6,756 nucleotides of DNA from UBA1724 sp963632245 (GTDB lineage Bacteria > Verrucomicrobiota > Lentisphaeria > Oligosphaerales > Oligosphaeraceae). The stretch spans positions 1-6,756 of the forward strand of contig CAVGTF010000116.1 in NCBI GenBank assembly GCA_963632245.1. Direction: 5' to 3'. Of the stretch, positions 1 through 5,239 are shown piece by piece. Each line of letters opens with the position of its first letter. Position 1 is the stretch's first letter. Below the pieces are notes generated by a model, which was not told where the DNA came from, did not search any database, and saw only the letters and a list, made by a program, of their open reading frames with translations. Both the position numbers and the translations under genes were made by a program.

Positions 1-1449
1 GTGGACGAGCAAGGGCGGGATGTGCCTTTTTGCATGCGCCCTGCGCAAAGGCGCCTTTTTCGGGACATGACTGGGCGAAATATCGTGCTGAAGGCACGCC
101 AGCTCGGTTTTACGACTCTTATAGACCTTATGGCGCTAGATCAGGCGCTCTTTATCCCGAACACCACGGCAGCGATCATAGCAGAGTCTTTGCCGAAGGC
201 GTCGGAGATCTTCGACCGGAAGATAAAGCACCCCTACGACACCCTACCCGCGGAAATCCGGCAATACGTACCGATCACATCCTGCTCCGGGTCACGGCTG
301 GAGCTGGCGAACGGAAGCCGGATCTCCGTGACAGTGTCCGCGCGATCCATGACGTGTACTTTTCTCCACGTGTCCGAGTACGGCCCCGTGTCCGCCCGTT
401 TCCCAGATAAGGCGCTGGAGATCATGACGGGGTCTTTTCCGGCGGTCCACGCCGGGGGGCGGATCTTCGTGGAGTCCACGGCGATGGGAAACGCCGGCTG
501 CTTTTATGACATGGTCCAGGCGGCGCTTTTGCGCCAGGGGAGCGTCGCTCCCCTGTTGCCGACCGAATTCCGCCTTCATTTCTTCCCGTGGTATGAGGAC
601 GCAAAATATCGTGTGGAAGGGGAATACCCGATTCCGCAGCGCCTGCGGATCTATCTTGACGGGCTGGAGGCGCGGCTAGGGATCCGACTGGATCCGGCGC
701 AAAGGGCATGGTATGCGATCCAGGAGGCACAGCTGCATGAAGAGATGTGGCGCGAGTATCCGAGCTACCCGGAAGAGGCCTTCCAGGTAGCGCAGACCGG
801 AGCCTACTACGGGGCGCAGTTCGATGAGATTATAAAGGACCGGCGGATCTCAACGGTGCCCGTGGACGAGTCCCTACCGGTGCATACGGCGTGGGATCTT
901 GGTGTTTCTGACGATATGGTCGTTTGGTTCGTGCAGTTCCACGGCGCGGAGTGCCGGGTTGTGGACTTTTACGCCGCAAGCGGCGAAGGGTTGCCGCATT
1001 TTGTGCGTGTCTTGCGCGACCGCGGCTATTCCTACGGGCAGCATTTCGCCCCCCACGACATAGCGGTACGCGACCTGTCTTCCGGGGCCTCACGCCTTGA
1101 GGCGGCCGCCGGCATGGGCTTGCGCTTTGAGCGTGTCATGACAAACCGCGATGTGCAGGCGGGGATAGAGGCGGTCCGGGAGCTGCTTGGGCGGTGTTGG
1201 TTTGATGCCTCCAGGACGGAAGAGGGTGTTAAGTCCTTGCGCGCCTACCGGCGGGAGTGGGACGACCGGCGTGGATGCTATGCCGACCACCCTCTACACG
1301 ACTGGAGCAGCCACGCGGCGGACGCTTTCCGGACGCTGGCGGTGGCGTGGAAGTCCGGAATAATCCGAGACGCTGGCCTATCTTCCGCCCGGCGCGGCGT
1401 ATCCCCTGACGAGGTGACGAGCAACGGGGGCATGTCCACGAGATGGTAA
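1..1449 (+). CDS. terL: Phage terminase large subunit (packaging ATPase/nuclease), probably 5'-partial
   Basis: This is the motor that pumps DNA through the portal into the procapsid and cuts it. The visible 482 residues show the two-domain terminase plan. FCMRPAQRRLF (about 10-20) looks like the adenine-recognition Q motif. KARQLGFTT (31-39) is the Walker A-like loop in the form common in podophage terminases. FLHVSE (121-126) is the Walker B strand with catalytic Glu126, and VESTAMG (157-163) is the coupling motif. The RNase H-like nuclease domain follows, with Asp299 in AWDLG, Asp353 in PHD, and the C-terminal LHDWSSHAADAFR (432-444) supplying Asp434 and Asp441. The GTG at position 1 is also the window edge. 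Large terminases usually have some tens of residues before the Q motif, so this GTG is probably an internal Val codon and the true start lies upstream. The gene ends in TAA and overlaps the next gene by 7 bp. The family call is secure; the start is not. Confidence 0.93.
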   Translation: MDEQGRDVPFCMRPAQRRLFRDMTGRNIVLKARQLGFTTLIDLMALDQALFIPNTTAAIIAESLPKASEIFDRKIKHPYDTLPAEIRQYVPITSCSGSRLELANGSRISVTVSARSMTCTFLHVSEYGPVSARFPDKALEIMTGSFPAVHAGGRIFVESTAMGNAGCFYDMVQAALLRQGSVAPLLPTEFRLHFFPWYEDAKYRVEGEYPIPQRLRIYLDGLEARLGIRLDPAQRAWYAIQEAQLHEEMWREYPSYPEEAFQVAQTGAYYGAQFDEIIKDRRISTVPVDESLPVHTAWDLGVSDDMVVWFVQFHGAECRVVDFYAASGEGLPHFVRVLRDRGYSYGQHFAPHDIAVRDLSSGASRLEAAAGMGLRFERVMTNRDVQAGIEAVRELLGRCWFDASRTEEGVKSLRAYRREWDDRRGCYADHPLHDWSSHAADAFRTLAVAWKSGIIRDAGLSSARRGVSPDEVTSNGGMSTRW

Positions 1450-1832
1450 CATTCGAGCGGGAGTGTTCCCTAGGGGCTTGCGCGGATTACCACCTGGACT
1501 GGTATATCCGCCACGGGATTATATACCGGATAAAGAACGGTGCCGCCGGGCAGGTCCTGGGGAGGCTATACTGGGCATGGCTTGGGCTGGATGGGATCTG
1601 GGTGCACCTGGATGTGGACGACCCCGGGACCGTGCCGGCGACTTTTGCCGCGGCCGCCTTCCGGCTTGCGATGCGGCGTGTCCTGCCTGCGGGGCTTGTG
1701 CTGTGCCAGACCCCCGAGGAGGGCAAGGTTTCGCGCATTTTATCCCGGCTGGGCTTTCAGGAAGTTGGACAACATGAGGAAGACGGCACCCGCTGGGCGA
1801 TAATGTTGGCGAAAATTCCCGCAAAAAACTAA
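1443..1832 (+). CDS. Small GNAT-fold-like phage protein
   Basis: This 129-aa protein starts at an ATG inside the last codons of the terminase gene (7-bp overlap), so its translation is likely coupled to it. The C-terminal half resembles a GNAT N-acetyltransferase: a strand IWVHLDVDD (52-60), a helix rich in Ala and Arg (about 67-79), a strand GLVLCQT (84-90), then KVSRILSRLGFQEVG (95-109), which matches the usual last helix and 'LGF' turn of that fold. The acetyl-CoA pyrophosphate loop, normally Q/R-x-x-G-x-G/A after the fourth strand, is not evident: the equivalent stretch reads DDPGTVPATF. It may therefore be catalytically inactive or structural. Short GNAT-like proteins are known among podophage virion genes; T7 gp13 is one often described this way, although it sits elsewhere in the T7 map. 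No acceptor substrate can be inferred. The fold call is moderate and any enzymatic role is speculative. Confidence 0.6.
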   Translation: MVTFERECSLGACADYHLDWYIRHGIIYRIKNGAAGQVLGRLYWAWLGLDGIWVHLDVDDPGTVPATFAAAAFRLAMRRVLPAGLVLCQTPEEGKVSRILSRLGFQEVGQHEEDGTRWAIMLAKIPAKN

Positions 1833-1851
1833 TGAGAAAAACATTTTTGCG
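1820..1851. repeat. 8-bp AT-rich inverted repeat over the GNAT-like gene stop
   Basis: CGCAAAAA (1820-1827) and TTTTTGCG (1844-1851) are perfect inverted arms separated by 16 nt, and the loop contains the TAA stop of the upstream gene. An RNA hairpin here would be weak (two GC and one further GC pair, then A-U pairs). There is no GC-rich stem followed by a U-run, so it is not a standard intrinsic terminator. It could be a protein-binding site, a weak mRNA structure, or chance in an A/T-rich stretch. Confidence 0.35.
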
Positions 1852-1877
1852 TTTGCCGTTGCATATTTTGCATGTAA

Positions 1878-1905
1878 CCGGGATGATCCCGAGGAGGTTT
1901 TATAG
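1878..1905 (+). promoter_or_regulatory. Hairpin abutting a strong Shine-Dalgarno sequence
   Basis: CGGGAT-G-ATCCCG (1879-1891) is an odd-centred perfect palindrome that can fold in RNA as a 5-bp stem with a UGA loop. It runs directly into AGGAGG (1892-1897), which lies 8 nt before the ATG at 1906. This ribosome binding site fixes the start of the 67-aa gene and is among the strongest in the window. The hairpin's last G touches the site, so it could modulate ribosome access or be a protein-binding operator. I found no convincing sigma70 -35/-10 pair in the 73-bp gap: TATTTT at 1864-1869 has no matching -35 at usual spacing. Confidence 0.45.
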
Positions 1906-2109
1906 ATGGGTAGCAGCAAAGGCAAGAAAACCGCGGATCCGGCACCCGTGGCTACGGTGATCCAGGCGGACGGGGCCGAGGCGAGGCAGGCGGCACAGGA
2001 CGAGCGCCGCCGGATCCAGACGCAGAACGGGCGAAGCAAAACCATCTTGGCGGGAGACTTGACGCAGGCACAGCCCGCCGAAAAACGCAGCCTGCTGGGG
2101 GGCGAATAG
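1906..2109 (+). CDS. Small polar phage protein upstream of portal
   Basis: This 67-aa protein has a strong AGGAGG site 8 nt upstream, and its TAG stop overlaps the portal GTG by one base (TAGTG), indicating translational coupling. The N-terminus is Gly/Ser/Lys-rich (MGSSKGKK), the middle is Ala/Arg/Gln-rich and probably helical or disordered (about 23-42), and the tail ends KTILAGDL...KRSLLGGE (45-67). From memory, many short phage head-module proteins end with a similar 'STILTG...G...KTLLG' signature, usually next to portal or terminase genes, and their function is not established. There is no signal peptide, membrane segment or enzymatic motif. It may be a minor virion or head-assembly factor, inferred from position only. 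Confidence 0.72.
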   Translation: MGSSKGKKTADPAPVATVIQADGAEARQAAQDERRRIQTQNGRSKTILAGDLTQAQPAEKRSLLGGE

Positions 2110-3779
2110 TGGACAATACCGACGCCAAGGCGCTTTTGCGCCGTTTCAATAGCCTGCGTGGCAAGCGCGATGGATACTGGCGCAACTTGTGGCGCGAGGT
2201 CCGGCGGTACTGCCACCCGGACATGGACTGCGAGCTGACGGAGGGGAGCCTAGCGAATAACGCGCGTCTCTTCGATACGACCGCGATACAGGCGCGCGAC
2301 CGCCTGGCGTCTGGCATGTATACCTGGATGGCGCCCGGCGACCGCAAATGGTTCCGGCTTGCGCCGCTGCCTGCGAAGCACGGCGGCCGCCCGTCCAGTG
2401 TGGAAGAATCCTGGTTCAGCGGCGCGACGGACGCGCTGACCGAGGCCATTAACCGGAGCAACTACCACGGCGAACTGCTGAAGGCCCTGAATGACTTGGC
2501 CTGCGGGCTGGATGCGGTGATGTATTGCGAGGAGAACGCGGAAGGCGTCCCCACTTTCCGAAGTTTCCCCATTGAGGACTGCTGCTATTGCCTTGACGCA
2601 GACGACCGGCTGGACACGGTTTTCCGCGAGATCCGGATGACGGCGCGCAATGTCGTGGATCATTTCGCCCGCTGGAAGGATGCGCAGGTTCCGCAGGAGA
2701 TCCAGGACGAGGCAGGCGACCAGAGCCGGTGCGACGCGTGCCACACGATCCTGCATGCGGTCCTGCCGCGGAAGGAGCAGAGGCCCGACGCCGTTGGCGT
2801 GGAGCATATGAAGTACGAGTCCGTGTTCCTGGACGAGCAGACCGGTTCCGTGATCCTTTCCGGCGGATACGAGGAAATGCCGTATGCCGTGTGCCGGTTC
2901 CGCAAGAACGGGCGCGAGCCCTACGGGCGCGGCCCGGGCATTGACTTGTTGCCAGACATCCGGATGCTCAATGCCATGCGCGAAGCCTTTATCCGCAACT
3001 GCGAGTTTAGCGCGGATCCGGCATGGATGATCCCGGAGGACAGCCTAGTTAGCCGGAATTTTGACCGGTCCCCTGGCGCGCTGGTTTTCTTCCGTCCGTC
3101 CCTGAACGGGCAATCCCCCACCCCCGTAAGCCGCCAGAACAATCCGCAGCTGGACCAGGCTGTGATCGACGGCGAGCGTCAGAGGATTCGCGACGGGTTC
3201 TATTGGGATGTTTTCGACCCGCTGGGCGACATCCGGAACATGACCGCGCAGGAAGCGACCATCCGCAACGAGAGCAAGCTGGTCCCTTTTGGCCCGATTG
3301 CGTGCAACATCCACAACGACCTCTTCCGCCCGATGCTGGAGCGCGCCTTCGCCATCCTTTTGCGGTCCGGCGGCGTGGAACCTCCCCCGCAGGAGGTGGT
3401 GGAGAACGGCGCATACCGCGTCGATTTCCAGAGCCGCATTGCATTGGCGGTCAAGCGCCAGAGCGCGCTGGGCTGGCTCCAGACGGAGAGCACGCTTCAG
3501 GGCATGACGCAGGTTTCCCCCGAGGTTATCGACAATTTCGATTTTGACCGGATCACCCGTGACATTGCCGAAGGCAACGGTTGCGACGCCACCTGGTTGC
3601 GCGCGTCCTCCGACGTGGAGAAGATCCGCGCCGACCGCGCGCAGGCGCAGCAGGAGGCGCAGGCGCAGCAGATGGCGCTCCAGATGGCCGGCAATGCAGG
3701 GCAGCTGGGCAAGAAGCCGGAGACCGGCAGCCCGATGGAGGGAATCATGGGAACCCTGGCAGGAGGCGTGGCCCAATGA
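2109..3779 (+). CDS. Portal protein (podovirus head-tail connector)
   Basis: The portal forms a ring at one capsid vertex, nucleates assembly with scaffold, docks the terminase and later joins the tail. At 556 aa it is close to T7 gp8 (536 aa). It shows features of the 'head-to-tail connecting protein' family: an N-terminal helical region with YWRNLWREVRRYCHP (23-37), then LFDTTAIQARDRLASGMYTW (54-73), a PYGRGPGIDLLPDIRMLN segment (271-288) and MTAQEATIRNESKL (378-391) before the wing/stem helices. The C-terminus (from about 508) is Ala/Gln-rich, with a duplicated AQAQQ unit, and probably forms the crown or a flexible tail. The GTG start is supported by a G-rich ribosome site (about 2097-2103) and the TAGTG overlap with the gene before. 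It ends ATGA, overlapping the next gene by 4 bp. An unusual pair of Cys clusters, CCYC (158-161) and CDACH (208-212), is noted separately. Confidence 0.93.
   Translation: MDNTDAKALLRRFNSLRGKRDGYWRNLWREVRRYCHPDMDCELTEGSLANNARLFDTTAIQARDRLASGMYTWMAPGDRKWFRLAPLPAKHGGRPSSVEESWFSGATDALTEAINRSNYHGELLKALNDLACGLDAVMYCEENAEGVPTFRSFPIEDCCYCLDADDRLDTVFREIRMTARNVVDHFARWKDAQVPQEIQDEAGDQSRCDACHTILHAVLPRKEQRPDAVGVEHMKYESVFLDEQTGSVILSGGYEEMPYAVCRFRKNGREPYGRGPGIDLLPDIRMLNAMREAFIRNCEFSADPAWMIPEDSLVSRNFDRSPGALVFFRPSLNGQSPTPVSRQNNPQLDQAVIDGERQRIRDGFYWDVFDPLGDIRNMTAQEATIRNESKLVPFGPIACNIHNDLFRPMLERAFAILLRSGGVEPPPQEVVENGAYRVDFQSRIALAVKRQSALGWLQTESTLQGMTQVSPEVIDNFDFDRITRDIAEGNGCDATWLRASSDVEKIRADRAQAQQEAQAQQMALQMAGNAGQLGKKPETGSPMEGIMGTLAGGVAQ
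3639..3674 (+). repeat. 18-bp in-frame tandem duplication in the portal C-terminus
   Basis: Two adjacent 18-bp units (3639-3656 and 3657-3674) share their first 15 bases, GCGCAGGCGCAGCAG, and differ only in the last codon (GAG versus ATG). They encode AQAQQE-AQAQQM in the Gln/Ala-rich tail of the portal. The length keeps the frame, which suggests slippage duplication in a tolerant, probably helical or disordered tail. Confidence 0.85.
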
Positions 3780-3991
3780 ACCAGGACCAGATCGACGCCA
3801 TGAAGCGCTGCTTTGCCACCGAGGACGGGCAGACGGTCCTGGGGATCCTTTCCCACGCTTGCATGGAGGGGATCAACCTCTACCTGCGAGCAGGCGACGA
3901 CCGGAGCCTGGCATACCTCCTGGGGCGGCTTTCCGTTCTGCAGGACATCCGCGCAACGATCAAGGAGGATACAGAGAATGGCAAGGACTAG
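3776..3991 (+). CDS. Bbp19-like small phage head-region protein
   Basis: This 71-aa protein begins at the ATG of the ATGA junction with the portal stop. AGGAGG (3761-3766) lies 9 nt upstream; this decides the start over longer in-frame readings that run back through the portal gene. The pattern AMKRCFATEDGQTVLGIL (8-25), then AGDDRSLAYLLGR (39-51) and a final helix LSVLQDIRATIKE (52-64), resembles the short Bbp19-type proteins found between portal and scaffold in many podophages: F-x-T-x-x-G-x-x-VL, an acidic 'D...A...GR' segment, then a helix. Their role is unknown. It looks soluble, mostly helical, with no membrane segment. The gene is very likely real; the family match is from memory and moderate. 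Confidence 0.75.
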   Translation: MNQDQIDAMKRCFATEDGQTVLGILSHACMEGINLYLRAGDDRSLAYLLGRLSVLQDIRATIKEDTENGKD

Positions 3992-4184
3992 GACCGCGAA
4001 GGCAGACAAGGCGACAGAGCCACGGGAAATCGTGGAGATTGCCGAAGACAACAGCCTTCCGCCTTTCGACCCAAAGATGGGGACCCGGACGCCGGGTTTT
4101 GCCGAGTGGGCAGAGAAACACCCCGGCGTGGACATGATGGCCAAACTGGCGGAAGTATACCGCCTGTTAGGGCTTGCACACTAG
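3978..4184 (+). CDS. Hypothetical 68-aa phage protein
   Basis: I do not recognise this family. The start is the ATG at 3978, with AAGGAGG (3962-3968) 9 nt upstream. It overlaps the preceding gene by 14 bp in another frame, and its TAG stop lies 6 nt before the scaffold ATG. The N-terminus is basic (MARTRTAKADKA), followed by an acidic segment (EPREIVEIAEDN, 14-25), a Pro/Gly-containing linker, and a C-terminal helix DMMAKLAEVYRLLGL (52-66). The short 'FDPKMGTRTPGFAEWAEKHP' stretch (30-49) would be its most useful search query. Position between portal and scaffold suggests a head-assembly or virion role, but this is inference. The overlap and good ribosome site make the gene itself likely. Confidence 0.7.
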   Translation: MARTRTAKADKATEPREIVEIAEDNSLPPFDPKMGTRTPGFAEWAEKHPGVDMMAKLAEVYRLLGLAH

Positions 4185-4190
4185 GACACT

Positions 4191-5081
4191 ATGGAAGAAC
4201 AGCAGAACCAGACCCCCGCGCCCGAAGAGGCGCAGCAGAACCCCGCGCCCGCGGAGAACAACGCACCTTTGCTTGGCGGCTCCACCGCCGAGAGTGCCCC
4301 CGCCGAGGCGCAGCAGAATGCCGCCCCGCAGGAGGAGAGCCCAGCCAGCTGGGCGGACAAGGACGGCAATCTGACGGGAGACTGGCGCAGCCGCCTCCCC
4401 GAGGAGATCCGCAACGAGAAATGCCTGGACCACATGTCAAGCGTCCAGGCGCTTGCGACATCCTACGTCCACGCGCAGAAGATGGTTGGCGCGAACAAGG
4501 TTGCAGTCCCCGGAGAGAACGCGACCGCGGACGACTGGAGCAAGGTCTACGACGCTCTTGGCCGCCCCAAGGAGGCGACCGGCTATGAGGTCCCGCAGGG
4601 ATTCCAGTGGGCAAGCGACGAGCAGAAAGCCGGCGTCCTGGCGCGTTTCCATGCGGCAGGGCTTTCCAACCGGCAGGCAGGCGAAATGCTGAAGCTCTAC
4701 AGTGAGGCGATGGACCAGGCGGTCGGAGGGCTGGAGGACATGCGCCGCCAGTCGGAGTCCGATTTGCGCCGGGAGTGGGGATTATCCTACGACCAGAACA
4801 TCCGCACCGCGACCCGCGCCCTTCGTGCAATAGGCATTGACAAGGCGCTGGCTGGCAATGCCTGCCTTAATGACGCGGGATTCATCCGCGCCATGGCGGA
4901 ATACGGGCGCTCCCTTTCCGAGTCCCAACTGGGAAGCACCGGAGGCTCTTCCGCAATCGGCGCGCCTTCCGCCCTGGATGCGATCCTTTCCAATCCCAAG
5001 GATCCCTACTATGACATCTCGAGCCCCTCACACAACGCGCGCGTGTCCGAAGTGGCGCGCCTGCTTGCAATGAGGAGCTAG
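4191..5081 (+). CDS. Capsid assembly scaffolding protein
   Basis: This 296-aa protein lies directly before the capsid gene, where podophages carry the T7 gp9-type scaffold that guides procapsid assembly and leaves before DNA fills the head. The first 55 residues are low-complexity Glu/Gln/Pro/Ala, probably disordered. DWRSRLPEEIRN (64-75), SVQALATSYVHAQKMVG (84-100), VAVPGE (104-109) and DDWSKVYDALGRP (114-126) follow in the order typical of this family. The rest is predicted helical, with a polar segment DMRRQSESDLRREWG (183-197), a Ser/Gly-rich linker (about 241-260) and a C-terminal basic helix VSEVARLLAMRS (285-296) that may contact the capsid. The ribosome site is weak: only AGGA at 4183-4186, 4 nt from the ATG, so coupling with the upstream stop is likely. 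It ends in TAG, after which the frame stays open for 44 codons. Confidence 0.88.
   Translation: MEEQQNQTPAPEEAQQNPAPAENNAPLLGGSTAESAPAEAQQNAAPQEESPASWADKDGNLTGDWRSRLPEEIRNEKCLDHMSSVQALATSYVHAQKMVGANKVAVPGENATADDWSKVYDALGRPKEATGYEVPQGFQWASDEQKAGVLARFHAAGLSNRQAGEMLKLYSEAMDQAVGGLEDMRRQSESDLRREWGLSYDQNIRTATRALRAIGIDKALAGNACLNDAGFIRAMAEYGRSLSESQLGSTGGSSAIGAPSALDAILSNPKDPYYDISSPSHNARVSEVARLLAMRS
4227..4318 (+). repeat. Direct 14-bp repeats encoding AQQN segments in scaffold N-terminus
   Basis: GAGGCGCAGCAGAA occurs at 4227-4240 and again at 4305-4318, encoding EAQQN each time within the Pro/Ala/Glu-rich N-terminus of the scaffold. The repeats are in frame (78 bp apart), so this reads as internal duplication of a disordered tail. 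Confidence 0.8.
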
Positions 5082-5101
5082 ATCACATCTTCCACGCCCG
5101 G

Positions 5102-5130
5102 CGGCGGACAATCCCCCAGGGGACCCGCCG
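5102..5130 (+). repeat. Nested inverted repeat (hairpin) in the capsid leader
   Basis: CGGCGG (5102-5107) pairs with CCGCCG (5125-5130), enclosing CCCC (5113-5116) and GGGG (5119-5122). An alternative, mutually exclusive pairing uses the downstream arm: CGCC (5126-5129) with GGCG (5134-5137) around a GAGC loop. The two alternatives share bases, which is also seen in switching RNAs but equally arises by chance at this GC content. Confidence 0.4.
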
Positions 5131-5144
5131 AGCGGCGTGGCGGA

Positions 5145-5165
5145 CCGGTGAGCGACGACCACCGG
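5145..5165 (+). repeat. 6-bp GC-rich hairpin in the capsid leader
   Basis: CCGGTG (5145-5150) and CACCGG (5160-5165) are perfect inverted arms around a 9-nt loop. No run of T follows, so this is not a standard terminator. Confidence 0.5.
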
Positions 5166-5171
5166 CGCGAC

Positions 5172-5185
5172 CCGGGAGATCCCGG
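5172..5185 (+). repeat. CCGGGA-GA-TCCCGG inverted repeat
   Basis: Arms CCGGGA (5172-5177) and TCCCGG (5180-5185) flank a 2-nt centre; in RNA this gives a 5-bp stem with an AGAU loop. It is nearly the same as the element at 1878-1891 (CCGGGA-TGA-TCCCG), differing by one base in the centre and by the outermost pair. Confidence 0.5.
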
Positions 5186-5239
5186 ACAACCGCGGCCCGT
5201 CACAGGAACACACTAGCAGCCAATAGGAATTAACCAAAA

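Larger units (their letters stand above)
5082..5239 (+). promoter_or_regulatory. Structured intergenic leader before the major capsid gene
   Basis: This 158-bp stretch is the longest gap without a called gene. It is very GC-rich from about 5090 to 5200 and then turns AT-richer. Several stem-loops can form in succession (listed separately). The last 30 nt are unstructured, and AGGAA (5225-5229) lies 10 nt before the capsid ATG. I see no convincing sigma70 promoter and no U-run for an intrinsic terminator. It may be a 5' leader with mRNA-stabilising or processing hairpins for the highly expressed capsid gene. The scaffold frame stays open through it, from 5082 to a TAG at 5214-5216, so a readthrough extension cannot be excluded. 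Confidence 0.5.

Noticed and set aside
1820..1851. Intrinsic terminator after the GNAT-like gene
   Set aside because: The stem is mostly A-U with a 16-nt loop and no GC core before a U-run, so termination would be weak; it is listed only as an inverted repeat.
2730..2744. CXXCH heme c-type motif in the portal
   Set aside because: Cytochrome c maturation needs export to the periplasm and this is a cytoplasmic portal without a signal peptide. A single motif of this length arises by chance.
3045..3776. Antisense open frame of 243 codons opposite the portal C-terminal half
   Set aside because: It is a shadow of biased codon use in the portal gene, with Leu/Arg/Ala-rich composition and no recognisable motif. 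The sense frame is clearly the portal.
5150..5216. Separate 22-codon gene starting at the GTG in the capsid leader
   Set aside because: No ribosome site at suitable spacing, and it lies in the already noted open scaffold frame; very low information.
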